Source: Arenicola marina (taxonomy: Eukaryota > Annelida > Polychaeta > Arenicolidae). From it: a DNA stretch of 64,000 bases. How positions within the stretch are numbered: the stretch's first letter is position 1; each line of letters opens with the position of its first letter. Positions 40,840-55,247 of the stretch are shown here, piece after piece. The stretch lies in the NCBI GenBank assembly GCA_964019135.1, contig OZ025249.1:744001-808000 (forward strand). The letters run 5' to 3'. Position numbers and translations under genes: made by a program. Below the pieces are notes generated by a model, which saw only the letters and a list, made by a program, of their open reading frames with translations, did no database searches and was not told where the DNA came from.

Positions 40840-43800
40840 GACTCGCCAGATGCACCTGTAAATGGCAACCCTTGTGTACCACCTGACACACCAGATACAC
40901 ATGTAAATGACAATCCTGTTAATGTCTACCTGACTCACCAGATACACATGTAAATGGAAACCCTTGTGTACCACCTGACTTACCAGATACACTTGTAAAT
41001 GGCAACCGTTGTGTACAACCTGACTCACCGGTTACACATGTAAATGGCAACCCTTGTGCAGCAACTGACTCACCAGATACACGTGTAAATGGCAACCCTT
41101 GTGTACCACCTGACTCACCAGATACACATGTAAATGGTAACCCTTGTCTACCACATGACTCACCAGATACACTTGTAAATGGTAACCCTTGTGTACCACC
41201 TTACTCACCAGATACACATGTAAATGGCAACACTTGTGTACCATATGACTCACCAGATACACATGTAAATGGCAACCCTTGTGTACCACCTGACTCACCA
41301 GATACACATGTAAATGGCAACTACCTGTAATGTCCAACTGACTCACCAGATACACATGTAAATGACAACCCTTGTGTACCACCTGACTCACCAGATACAC
41401 TTGTAAATGTTAACCCTTGTGTACCACCTGACTCACCAGATACACTTGTAAATGGCAACGGTTGTGTACCACCTGACTCACCAGGTACACATGTGAATGG
41501 CAACCCTTGTGTAACACCTGACTCACCAGATACACTTGTAAATGGCAGCCCTTGTGTACCACCTGTACTCACCAGATACACTTGTATATGGCAACCCTTG
41601 TGTACCACATGACTCACCAGATACACCTGTAAATGGCAACTCTTGTGTACCATCTGACACACCGGATGCACATGTAAATGACAATCCTTGTAATGGCCAC
41701 CTGACTTACGAGATACACATGTAAATGGCAACCCTTGTGTACCACCTGACTCACCAGATACACTTGTAAATGGCAACCCTTCTGTACCACCTGACTCACC
41801 AGATACATTTGTAAATGGCAACACTTTGTACCACCTGGTTCACCAGATACACATGTAAATGACAATCCTTGTGTACCACCGGACTCACCAGATACACATG
41901 TAATTGCCAATCCTTGTGTACCACCGGACTCACCAGATACATATGTAAATGGCAACACTTTGTACCACCGGACTCACCAGATACACATGTAAATGGCAAC
42001 CCTTGTGTACCACCTGACTCACAAGATACACATGTAAATGGCAACTACCTGTAACGTCCTCCTGACTCACCAGATACACTTGCAAATGGCAAGCCTGGTG
42101 TACCACCTGACTCACCAGATACACATGTAAGTTGCAACCCCTGTGTACCAGCTGACTCACCAGCACTTGTAAATGGCAACCTTTGTGTACCACGTGACTC
42201 CCCAGACACACTTGTAAATGGCAACCCTTGTGTACCACCTTACTTACCATATACACATGTAAATGGCAACACTTGTGTACCACCTGACTCACCAGATATA
42301 CATGTAAATGGCAACCCTTGTGTACCACCTTACTCACGTGATACACTTGTAAATGGCAACCCTTGTGTACCACCTGACTCACCAGATACACATGTAAATG
42401 GCAACCCTTGCGTACCACCTGACTCACAAGATACAGTTGTAAATGGCAACCCTTGTGTACCACCTGACTCACCAGATACACATGTAAATGGCAACCCTTG
42501 CGGACCACCTGACTCACAAGATACACTTGTAAATGGCAACCCTTGTGTACCACCTGACTCACAAGATACACTTGTAAATGGCAACCCTTGTGTACCACAT
42601 GACTCACCAGATACACTGGTAAATGGCAACCATTTTTACCACCTGACTCACCAGATACACTTGTAAATGGCAACCGTTGTGTACAACCTGACTCACCAGG
42701 TACACATATGAATGGCAACCCTTATGTACCACCTGTCTCACCAGATACACTTGTTAATGGCAACCCTTGTGTACCACCTGACTTACCAGATACACTTGTA
42801 TATGGCAACCCTTGTGTACCATATGACTCACCAGATACACTTGTAAATGGCAGACGTTGTGTACCACCTGACTCACCAGATACACTTGTATATGGCAACA
42901 CTTGGGTGCCACATGACTCGCCAGATACACCTGTAAATGGCAACCCTTGTGTACCACATGACTCACCAGATACACTGGTAAATGGCAATCATTTTTACCA
43001 CCTGACTCACCAGATACACTTGTAAATGGCAACCGTTGTGTACAACCTGACTCACCAGGTACACATATGAATGACAACCCTTATGTACCACCTGACTCAC
43101 CAGATACACTTGTAAATGGCAACCCTTGTGTACCACCTGACTTACCATATACACATGTATATGGCAACCCTTGTGTACCATATGACTCACCAGATACACT
43201 TGTACATGGCAGCTCTTGTGTACCGCCTGACTCACAGATACACTTGTATATGGCAACCCTTGTGTACCACATGACTCGCCAGATACACCTGTAAATGGCA
43301 ACCCCTGTGTACCACCTGACACACCAGATACACATGTTAATGACAATCCTTGTAATGTCTACCTGACTCACCAGATACACATGTAAATGGAAACCCTTGT
43401 GTACCACCTGACTCACCAGATACACTTGTAAATGGCAACCCTTGTGTACCACCTGACTCACCAGACACACTTGTAAATGGCAACACTTGACACCACCTGA
43501 CTCACCAGATACACATGTAAATTGCAACCCTTGTGTACCACCTGCCTCAAGAGATACACATGTAAATGGTAACCCTTGTGTACCACCTGACTCTTGTAAA
43601 TGGCAACCCTTGTGTACCACCGGACTCACCAGATACACATGTAAATGGCAACCCTTGTGTACCACCTGACTGACCAGATACACATGTAAATGGCAACTAC
43701 CTGCAATGTCCAGCTGACTCACCAGAAACACTTGCAAAGTGGCAACCTTTGTGTACAACCTGACTCACCGGATACACATGTAAATGGCAACGATTGTGTT

Positions 43801-46128
43801 CCATCTGACTCACCAGATATACATGTAAATGGCAACCCTTGTGTACCACCTGACTCACCAGATACACTTGTAAATGGTAACACTTGTGTACCACCTAACT
43901 CAGCCAGATACATTAGTAAATGGCAACCCTTGTGTGCCACCTGACTCACCAGAAACACATGTAAATGGCAACTCTTGTGTACCACCTGACTCACCGGATA
44001 CGCATGTAAATGGCAAACTTTATGTACCACCTGACTCACCAGATACACTTGTAAATGGCAACCCTTGTGTACCACCTGACTCACCGGATACACATGTAAA
44101 TGGCAACCCTTTTGTACCACCTGACTCACCAAAAACACATGTAAATGGCAACTACCTGTAATGTCCACCTGACTCAGCAGATACACTTGTAAATGGCAAC
44201 CCTTGTGTACGACCAGACTCACCGGATACACATGTAAATGGCAACTACCTGTAATGTCCACCTGACTCACCAGATACACTTGTAAATGGCAATCCTTGTG
44301 TAGCACCTGACTCACCAGATACACTTGTAAATGGCAACGGTTGTGTACCACCTGACTCACCAGGTACACATGTGAATGGCAACCCTTGTGTACCACCTGG
44401 CTCACCAGATACACATGTAAATGACAATCCTTGTGTACCAACGGATTCACCAGATACATATGTAAATGGCAACACTTTGTACCACCGGACTCACCAGATA
44501 CACATGTAAATGGCAACCCTTGTGTACCACCTGACTCACAAGATACACATGTCAATGGCAACTACCTGTAATGTCCACATGACTCACCAGATACACTTGC
44601 AAATGGCGACCCTGGTGCACCACCTGACTCACCAGATACACATGTAAGTTGCAACCCCTGTGTACCACCTGACTCACCAGCATTTGTAAATGGCAACCTT
44701 TGTGTACCACTTCACTCCCCAGATACACTTGTAAATGGCTACCCTTGCGGACCACCTGACTCACAAGATACACTTGTAAATGGCAACCCTTGTGTACCAC
44801 CTTACTCACCAGATACACATGTAAATGGCAACACTTGTGTACCATATGACTCACCAGATACACATGTAAATGGCAACCCTTGTGTACCACCTGAGTCACC
44901 AGATACACATGTAAATGGCAACTACCTGTAATGTCCAACTGACTCACCAGATACACATGTAAATGACAACCCTTGTGTACCACCTGACTCACCAGATACA
45001 CTTGTAAATGTTAGCCCTTGTGTACCACCTGACTCACCAGATACACTTGTAAATGGCAACGGTTGTGTACCACCAGACTCACCAGATACACTTGTAAATG
45101 GCAACGGTTGTGTACCACCTGACTCACCAGGTACACATGTGAATGGCAACCCTTGTGTACCACCTGACTCACCAGATACACTTGTAAATGGCAGCCCTTG
45201 TGTACCACCTGTACTCACCAGATACACTTGTATATGGCAACCCTTGTGTACCACATGACTCACCAGATACACCTGTAAATGGCAACTCTTGTGTACCACC
45301 TGACACACCGGATGCACATGTAAATGACAATCCTTGTAATGGCCACCTGACTTACGAGATACACATGTAAATGGCAACCCTTGTGTACCACCTGACTCAC
45401 CAGATACACTTGTAAATGGCAACCCTTGTGTACCACCTGACTCACCAGATACATTTGTAAATGGCAACACTTTGTACCACCTGGCTCACCAGATACACAT
45501 GTAATTGCCAATCCTTGTGTACCACCGGACTCACCAGATACAAATGTAAATGGCAACACTTTGTACCACCGGACTCACCAGATACACATGTAAATGGCAA
45601 CCCTTGTGTACCACCTGACTCACAAGATACACATGTAAATGGCAACTACCTGTAACGTCCTCCTGACTCACCAGATACACTTGCAAATGGCAAGCCTGGT
45701 GTACCACCTGACTCACCAGATACACATGTAAGTTGCAACCCCTGTGTACCAGCTGACTCACCAGCACTTGTAAATGGCAACCTTTGTGTACCACGTGACT
45801 CCCCAGACACACTTGTAAATGGCAACCCTTGTGTACCACCTTACTTACCATATACACATGTAAATGGCAACACTTGTGTACCACCTGACTCACCAGATAT
45901 ACATGTAAATGGCAACCCTTGTGTACCACCTTACTCACGTGATACACTTGTAAATGGCAACCCTTGTGTACCACCTGACTCACCAGATACACCTGTAAAT
46001 GGCAACCCTTGCGTACCACCTGACTCACAAGATACAGTTGTAAATGGCAACCATTTTTACCACCTGACTCACCAGATACACTTGTAAATGGCAACCGTTG
46101 TGTACAACCTGACTCACCAGGTACACAT
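38096..46128 (+). repeat. Unit 7: superunit lacking Y and most of Z (8,033 bp)
   Basis: Order: P1 38096, Q 38414, S 38792, T 39139, U, V about 39990, W about 40520, B 41542, C 41869, P2 42708, R 43067 (shortened near 43568), X 43690, then the end of Z near 44400, A about 44571, B 45188, C 45461. The stretch 41930-43077 aligns with 6204-7351 at a constant 35,726 bp offset. Confidence 0.84.
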
Positions 46129-49100
46129 ATGAATGGCAACCCTTATGTACCACCTGTCTCACCAGATACACTTGTTAATGGCAACCCTTGTGTACCACCT
46201 GACTTACCAGATACACTTGTATATGGCAACCCTTGTGTACCATATGACTCACCAGATACACTTGTAAATGGCAGACGTTGTGTACCACCTGACTCACCAG
46301 ATACACTTGTATATGGCAACACTTGGGTGCCACATGACTCGCCAGATACACCTGTAAATGGCAACCCTTGTGTACCACATGACTCACCAGATACACTGGT
46401 AAATGGCAACCATTTTTACCACCTGACTCACCAGATACACTTGTAAATGGCAGCGCTTGTGTACCACCTGTACTCACCAGATACACTTGTATATGGCAAC
46501 CCTTGTGTACCACATGACTCACCAGATACACCTGTAAATGGCAACCCTTGTGTACCACCTGACACACCAGATACACATGTAAATGACAATCCTTGTAATG
46601 TCCACCTGACTTACCAGATACACATGTAAATGGCAACCCTTTTGTACCACCTGACTCACCAGATACACTTGTAAATGGCAACCCTTGTGTACCACCTGAC
46701 TCACCAGATACACTTGTAAATGGCAACACTTTGTACCACCTGACTCGCCAGATACACATGTAAATGGCAACCCTTGTGTACCACCTGACTCACCAGATAC
46801 ACCTGTAAATGGCATCTACCTGTAATGTCCACCGGACTCACCAGATACACTTGTAAATGGCAACACTTTGTACCACCGGACTCACCAGATACACCTGTGA
46901 ATGGTAACCCTTGTGTACCACTTGACTCACCAGATACACTTGTAAATGGCAACCCTTGTGTACCACCTGACTCACCAGATACACATGTAAATGGTAACCC
47001 TTGTGTACCACCTGACTCACTAGATACACTTGCAAATGGTAACCCTTGTGTACCACCTGACTCCGCCAGATACACTTGTAAATGGCAACCCTTGTGTACC
47101 ACCTGACTCACCAGATACACATGTAAATGGCAACCCTTGTGTACCAGCTGACTCACCAGATACAAATGTAAATGGCAACTACCTGCAATGTCCACCTGAC
47201 TCACCAGATTCACTTGCAAAATGGCAACCTTTGTGTACAACCTGACTCACCGGATACACATGTAAATGGCAACGATTGTGTACCACCTGAATCACCAGAT
47301 ATACATGTAAATGGCAACCCTTGTGTACCACCTGACTCACCAGATACACTTGTAAATGGTAACCCGTGTGTACCACCTGACTCAGCCAGATACACTAGTA
47401 AATGGCAACCCTTGTGTGCCACCTGACTCACCAGATACACATGTAAATGGCAACGATTGTGTACCACCTGACTCAACAGATACACATGTAAATGGCAACT
47501 ACCTGTAATGTCCACCTGACTCACCAGATACACTTGTAAATGGCAACCCTTGTGTACCACCTGACTCACCAGAGGCGCTTGTAAATGGCAACTACCTATA
47601 ATGTCCACCTGACTCACCAGATACACTTGTATATGGCAACCCTTGTGTACCACATGACTGACCCGATACACCTGTAAATGGCAACCCTTGTCTACCACTT
47701 GACTCACCAGATACACATGTAAATGGCAACCCTTGTGTACCACCTGACTCACCAGAGGCACTTGTAAATGGCAACTACTTGTAATGTCCACCTGACTCAC
47801 CAGATACACTTGTATATGGCAACCCTTGTGTACCACATGACTGACCAGATACACCTGTAAATGGTAACCCTTGTGTACCACCTGACACACCAGACACACA
47901 TGTAAATGACAATCCTTGTAATGTCTACCGGACTCACCAGATACACATGTAAATGGCAACCGTTGTGTACCACCTGACTCACTAGATACACTTGTAAATG
48001 GTAACCCTTGTGTACCACCTGACTCACCAAATACACATGTAAATGGCAACTACCTGTAATGTCCACCTGACTCACCAGATACGCTTGTAAATGGCAACGG
48101 TTGTGTACAACCTGACTCACCAGGTACACATGTGAATGGCAACCCTTGTGTACCACCTGACTCACAAGATACACATGTAAATGGCAACCCTTGTGCACCA
48201 CCTGACTCACCAGATACACATGTAAGTTGCAACCCCTGTGTACCAACTGACTCACCAGCATTTGTAAATGGCAACCTTTGTGTACCACGTGACTCCCCAG
48301 ATACACTTGTAAATGCCAACCCTTGTGGACCACCTGACTTACCAGATACACTTGTAAATGGCAACCCTTGTGTACCACCTGACTCACCATATACACATGT
48401 AAATGGCAACACTTGTGTACCACCTGACTCACCAGATACTCATGTAAATGGCAACCCTTGTGTACCCCTTGACTCACCAGATACACTTGCAAATGGCAAC
48501 ACTTGTGTACCGCCTGACTCACCAGATACATATGTAAATGGCAACCCCCTGTAATGTCCACCTGACTCACCTTATACACTTGTGAATTGCAACCCTTTTG
48601 TACCACCTGACTCACCAGATACACTTGTAAATGGCAACCCTTGTGTACCACCTGACTCACAAGATACACTTGTAAATGGCAACCCTTGTGTACCACATGA
48701 CTCACCAGATACACTGGTAAATGGCAACCATTTTTACCACCTGACTCACCAGATACACTTGTAAATGGCAACCGTTGTGTACAACCTGACTCACCAGGTA
48801 CACATATGAATGGCAACCCTTATGTATCACCTGTCTCACCAGATACACTTGTTAATGGCAACCCTTGTGTACCACCTGACTTACCAGATACACTTGTATA
48901 TGGCAACCCTTGTGTACCATATGACTCACCAGATACACTTGTAAATGGCAGACGTTGTGTACCACATGACTCACCAGATACACTTGTATATGGCAACACT
49001 TGGGTGCCACATGACTCGCCAGATACACCTGTAAATGGCAACCCTTGTGTACCACATGACTCACCAGATACACTGGTAAATGGCAACCATTTTTACCACC

Positions 49101-51658
49101 TGACTCACCAGATACACTTGTAAATGGCAACCGTTGTGTACAACGTGACTCACCAGGTACACCTATGAATGACAACCCTTATGTACCACCTGACTCACCA
49201 GATACACTTGTAAATGGCAACCCTTGTGTACCACCTGACTTACCATATACACTTGTATATGGCAACCCTTGTGTACCATATGACTCACCAGATACACTTG
49301 TAAATGGCAGTTCTTGTGTACCGCCTGACTCACAGATACACTTGTATATGGCAACCCTGGTGTACCACATGACTCGCCAGATACACCTGTAAATGGCAAC
49401 CCCTGTGTACCACCTGACACACCAGATACACATGTAAATGACAATCCTTGTAATGTCTACCTGACTCACCAGATACACATGTAAATGGAAACCCTTGTGT
49501 ACCACCTGACTCACCAGATACACTTGTAAATGGCAACCCTTGTGTACCACCTGACTCACCAGACACACTTGTAAATGGCAACACTAGACACCACCTGACT
49601 CACCAGATACACATGTAAATTGCAACCCTTGTGTACCACCTGCCTCAAGAGATACACATGTAAATGGCAACCCTTGTGCACCACCTGGCTCACCAGATAC
49701 ACATGTAAATGGCAACTACCTGTAATGTCCACCTGACTCACCAGATACACTTGCAAATGGCAACCCTGGTGTACCACCTGACTCACCAGATACACATGTG
49801 AATGGCAACCCTTGTGTACCACCTGACTCACCAGATACACATGTAAATGGTAACCCTTGTGTACCACCTGACTCACCAGATACACTTGTAAATGGTAACC
49901 CTTGTGTACCACCTGACTCTTGTAAATGGCAACCCTTGTGTACCACCGGACTCACCAGATACACATGTAAATGGCAACCCTTGTGTACCACCTTTACTCA
50001 CCAGATACACTTGTATATGGCAACCTTTGTGTACCACATAACTCACCAGATACACTTGTAAATGGCAACCCTTGTGTACGACCAGACTCACCGGATACAC
50101 ATGTAAATGGCAACTACCTGTAATGTCCACCTGACTCACCAGATACACTTGTAAATGGCAATCCTTGTGTAGCACCTGACTCACCAGATACACTTGTAAA
50201 TGGCAACGGTTGTGTACCACCTGACTCACCAGGTACACATGTGAATGGCAACCCTTGTGTACCACCTGACTCACCAGATACACTTGTAAATGGCAGCCCT
50301 TGTGTACCACCTTTACTCACCAGATACACTTGTATATGGCAACCTTTGTGTACCACATAACTCACCAGATACACCTGCAAATGGCATCCCTTGTGTACCA
50401 CCTGACACACCAGATACACATGTAAATGGCAAACTTTGTGTACCACCTGACTCACCAGATACTCATGTAAATGGCAACCCTTGTGTACCCCTTGACTCAC
50501 CAGATACACTTGTAAATGACAACCCTTGTGTACCACCTGACTCACCAGATACAATTGTAAATGGCAACACTTTGTACCACCTGACTCACCAGATACACAT
50601 GTAAATGACAACCCTTGTGCACCACATGACTCACCAGATACACGTGTAAATGGCAACCCTTGTGTACCACCTGACTCACCAGATACACATGTAAATGACA
50701 ACCCTTGTGCACCACCTGACTCACAAGATACACTTGTAAATGGTAACCCTTGTGTACCACCTGACTGAGCCAGATACACTTGTAAATGGCAACCCTTGTG
50801 TGCCACCTGACTCACCAGATACACATGTAAGTAGCAACACTTGTGTACCACCTGACTCACCAGATACACATGTAAATGGCAACTACCTGTAATGTCCACC
50901 TGACTCACCAGATACACTTGTAAATGGCAACCCTTGTGTACCACCGGACTCATCGGATAAACAAGTAAATGGCACACTTTGTGTACCACCTGACTCACCA
51001 GATACACTTGCAAATGGCAACGGTTGCGTACCACCTGAATCACCAGGTACACGTGTGAATGGAAACCTTGTGTACCATATGACTCACCAGATACACTTGT
51101 AAATGGCAGCCCTTGTGTACCACCTGTACTCACCAGATACACTTGTATATGGCAAACCTTGTGTACCACATGACTCACCAGATACACCTGTAAATGGCAA
51201 CCCTTGTGTACCACCTGACACACCAGATACACATGTAAATGACAATCCTTGTAATGTCCACTTGACTTACCAGATACACATGTAAATGGCAACCCTTGTG
51301 TACCACATGACTCACCAGATACACTTGTAAATGGCAACCCTTGTGTACCACCTGACTCACCAGACACACTTGTAAATGGCAACACTTTACACCACCTGAC
51401 TCGCCAGATACACATGTAAATGGCAACCCTTGTGTACCACCTGACTCACCAGATACACCTGTAAATGGCAACCCTTGTGTACCACCTGGCTCACCAGATA
51501 CACATGTAAATGACAATCCTTGTGTACCAACGGATTCACCAGATACATATGTAAATGGCAACACTTTGTACCACCGGACTCACCAGATACACATGTAAAT
51601 GGCAACCCTTGTGTACCACCTGACTCACAAGATACACATGTCAATGGCAACTACCTGT

Positions 51659-52231
51659 AATGTCCACATGACTCACCAGATACACTTGCAAATGGCGACC
51701 CTGGTGCACCACCTGACTCACCAGATACACATGTAAGTTGCAACCCCTGTGTACCACCTGACTCACCAGCACTTGTAAATGGCAACCTTTGTGTACCACG
51801 TGACTCCCCAGATACACTTGTAAATGGCTACCCTTGCGGACCACCTGACTCACAAGATACACTTGTAAATGGCAACCCTTGTGTACCACCTTACTCACCA
51901 GATACACATGTAAATGGCAACACTTGTGTACCATATGACCCACCAGATACACATGTAAATGGCAACCCTTGTGTACCACCTGAGTCACCAGATACACATG
52001 TAAATGGCAACTACCTGTAATGTCCAACTGACTCACCAGATACACATGTAAATGACAACCCTTGTGTACCACCTGACTCACCAGATACACTTGTAAATGT
52101 TAGCCCTTGTGTACCACCTGACTCACCAGATACACTTGTAAATGGCAACGGTTGTGTACCACCTGACTCACCAGGTACACATGTGAATGGCAACCCTTGT
52201 GTACCACCTGACTCACCAGATACACTTGTAA
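51659..52231 (+). repeat. Module A (reference copy)
   Basis: A is marked by GTCCACATGACTCACC, CAAATGGCGACCCTGG and GGCTACCCTTGCGGACC, then leads to the GTTAGCCCTTGTG monomer before B. Other copies start near 10340, 20859, 31338, 36537, 44571 and 61372. The copy near 20859 lacks one monomer present in the others, and the copy at 61372 breaks off into P/R remnants near 61545. Confidence 0.78.
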
Positions 52232-52558
52232 ATGGCAGCCCTTGTGTACCACCTGTACTCACCAGATACACTTGTATATGGCAACCCTTGTGTACCACAT
52301 GACTCACCAGATACACCTGTAAATGGCAACTCTTGTGTACCACCTGACACACCGGATGCACATATAAATGACAATCCTTGTAATGGCCACCTGACTTACG
52401 AGATACACATGTAAATGGCAACCCTTGTGTACCACCTGACTCACCAGATACACTTGTAAATGGCAACCCTTGTGTACCACCTGACTCACCAGATACATTT
52501 GTAAATGGCAACACTTTGTACCACCTGGCTCACCAGATACACATGTAAATGACAATCC
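52232..52558 (+). repeat. Module B (reference copy)
   Basis: B contains GGCAGCCCTTGTG, a 46 bp GTACTCACC monomer, CCGGATGCACATG and GTAATGGCCACCTG. It resembles Q, so Q and B are probably ancient duplicates. Copies start near 420, 5816, 10958, 12890, 16829 (ATG changed by AAACGG), 21432, 31911, 37110, 41542, 45188, 52232 and 54262. Confidence 0.8.
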
Positions 52559-53217
52559 TTGTGTACCACCGGACTCACCAGATACACATGTAATTACCAA
52601 TCCTTGTGTACCACCGGACTCACCAGATACAAATGTAAATGGCAACACTTTGTACCACCGGACTCACCAGATACACATGTAAATGGCAACCCTTGTGTAC
52701 CACCTGACTCACAAGATACACATGTAAATGGCAACTACCTGTAACGTCCTCCTGACTCACCAGATACACTTGCAAATGGCAAGCCTGGTGTACCACCTGA
52801 CTCACCAGATACACATGTAAGTTGCAACCCCTGTTTACCAGCTGACTCACCAGCACTTGTAAATGGCAACCTTTGTGTACCACGTGACTCCCCAGACACA
52901 CTTGTAAATGGCAACCCTTGTGTACTACCTTACTTACCATATACACATGTAAATGGCAACACTTGTGTACCACCTGACTCACCAGATATACATGTAAATG
53001 GCAACCCTTGTGTACCACCTTACTCACGTGATACACTTGTAAATGGCAACCCTTGTGTACCACCTGACTCACCAGATACACATGTAAATGGCAACCCTTG
53101 CGTACCACCTGACTCACAAGATACAGTTGTAAATGGCAACCATTTTTACCACCTGACTCACCAGATACACTTGTAAATGGCAACCGTTGTGTACAACCTG
53201 ACTCACCAGGTACACAT
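52559..53217 (+). repeat. Module C and lead-in to P (reference copy)
   Basis: C is marked by CATGTAATTACCAATCC or CATGTAATTGCCAATCC, then CTGTAACGTCCTCC, CAAATGGCAAGCCTGG and CAGTTGTAAATGGC, and ends at P. Copies start near 6143, 17156, 21705, 32238, 37437, 41869, 45461, 52559 and 54589. A chimeric copy near 24965 lacks part of the middle, and related sequence is present near 770 in unit 0. Confidence 0.78.
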
Positions 53218-55247
53218 ATGAATGGCAACCCTTATGTACCACCTGTCTCACCAGATACACTTGTTAATGGCAACCCTTGTGTACCACCTGACTTACCAGA
53301 TACACTTGTATATGGCAACCCTTGTGTACCATATGACTCACCAGATACACTTGTAAATGGCAGACGTTGTGTACCACCTGACTCACCAGATACACTTGTA
53401 TATGGCAACATTTGGGTGCCACATGACTCGCCAGATACACCTGTAAATGGCAACCCTTGTGTACCACATGACTCACCAGATACACTGGTAAATGGCAACC
53501 ATTTTTACCACCTGACTCACCAGATACACTTGTAAATGGCAGCGCTTGTGTACCACCTGTACTCACCAGATACACTTGTATATGGCAACCCTTGTGTACC
53601 ACATGACTCACCAGATACACCTGTAAATGGCAACCCTTGTGTACCACCTGACACACCAGATACACATGTAAATGACAATCCTTGTAATGTCCACCTGACT
53701 TACCAGATACACATGTAAATGGCAACCCTTGTGTACCACCTGACTCACCAGATACACTTGTAAATGTTAGCCCTTGTGTACCACCTGACTCACCAGATAC
53801 ACTTGTAAATGGCAACGGTTGTGTACCACCTGACTCACCAGGTACACATGTGAATGGCAACCCTTGTGTACCACCTGACTCACCAGATACACTTGTAAAT
53901 GGCAACCCTTGTGTACCACCTTACTCACCAGATACACATGTAAATGGCAACACTTGTGTACCATATGACCCACCAGATACACATGTAAATGGCAACCCTT
54001 GTGTACCACCTGAGTCACCAGATACACATGTAAATGGCAACTACCTGTAATGTCCAACTGACTCACCAGATACACATGTAAATGACAACCCTTGTGTACC
54101 ACCTGACTCACCAGATACACTTGTAAATGTTAGCCCTTGTGTACCACCTGACTCACCAGATACACTTGTAAATGGCAACGGTTGTGTACCACCTGACTCA
54201 CCAGGTACACATGTGAATGGCAACCCTTGTGTACCACCTGACTCACCAGATACACTTGTAAATGGCAGCCCTTGTGTACCACCTGTACTCACCAGATACA
54301 CTTGTATATGGCAACCCTTGTGTACCACATGACTCACCAGATACACCTGTAAATGGCAACTCTTGTGTACCACCTGACACACCGGATGCACATGTAAATG
54401 ACAATCCTTGTAATGGCCACCTGACTTACGAGATACACATGTAAATGGCAACCCTTGTGTACCACCTGACTCACCAGATACACTTGTAAATGGCAACCCT
54501 TGTGTACCACCTGACTCACCAGATACATTTGTAAATGGCAACACTTTGTACCACCTGGCTCACCAGATACACATGTAAATGACAATCCTTGTGTACCACC
54601 GGACTCACCAGATACACATGTAATTACCAATCCTTGTGTACCACCGGACTCACCAGATACAAATGTAAATGGCAACACTTTGTACCACCGGACTCACCAG
54701 ATACACATGTAAATGGCAACCCTTGTGTACCACCTGACTCACAAGATACACATGTAAATGGCAACTACCTGTAACGTCCTCCTGACTCACCAGATACACT
54801 TGCAAATGGCAAGCCTGGTGTACCACCTGACTCACCAGATACACATGTAAGTTGCAACCCCTGTGTACCAGCTGACTCACCAGCACTTGTAAATGGCAAC
54901 CTTTGTGTACCACGTGACTCCCCAGACACACTTGTAAATGGCAACCCTTGTGTACCACCTTACTTACCATATACACATGTAAATGGCAACACTTGTGTAC
55001 CACCTGACTCACCAGATATACATGTAAATGGCAACCCTTGTGTACCACCTTACTCACGTGATACACTTGTAAATGGCAACCCTTGTGTACCACCTGACTC
55101 ACCAGATACACATGTAAATGGCAACCCTTGCGTACCACCTGACTCACAAGATACAGTTGTAAATGGCAACCATTTTTACCACCTGACTCACCAGATACAC
55201 TTGTAAATGGCAACCGTTGTGTACAACCTGACTCACCAGGTACACAT
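53218..55247 (+). repeat. Unit 9: short superunit (2,030 bp)
   Basis: P1 53218 and Q 53536 are followed near 53740 by a jump to the GTTAGCCCTTGTG lead-in of B, part of which is present twice (GTTAGCC at about 53765 and 54130). B 54262, C 54589 and the next P follow. S to A are missing. Confidence 0.84.

Larger units (their letters stand above)
46129..53217 (+). repeat. Unit 8: superunit lacking the X core (7,089 bp)
   Basis: Order: P1 46129, Q 46447, S 46825, T 47172, U, V 48132 (internal deletion), W about 48555, P2 48806, R 49165, Y 50290, Z 51103, A about 51659, B 52232, C 52559. It runs parallel to unit 5 over most of its length. Confidence 0.86.
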
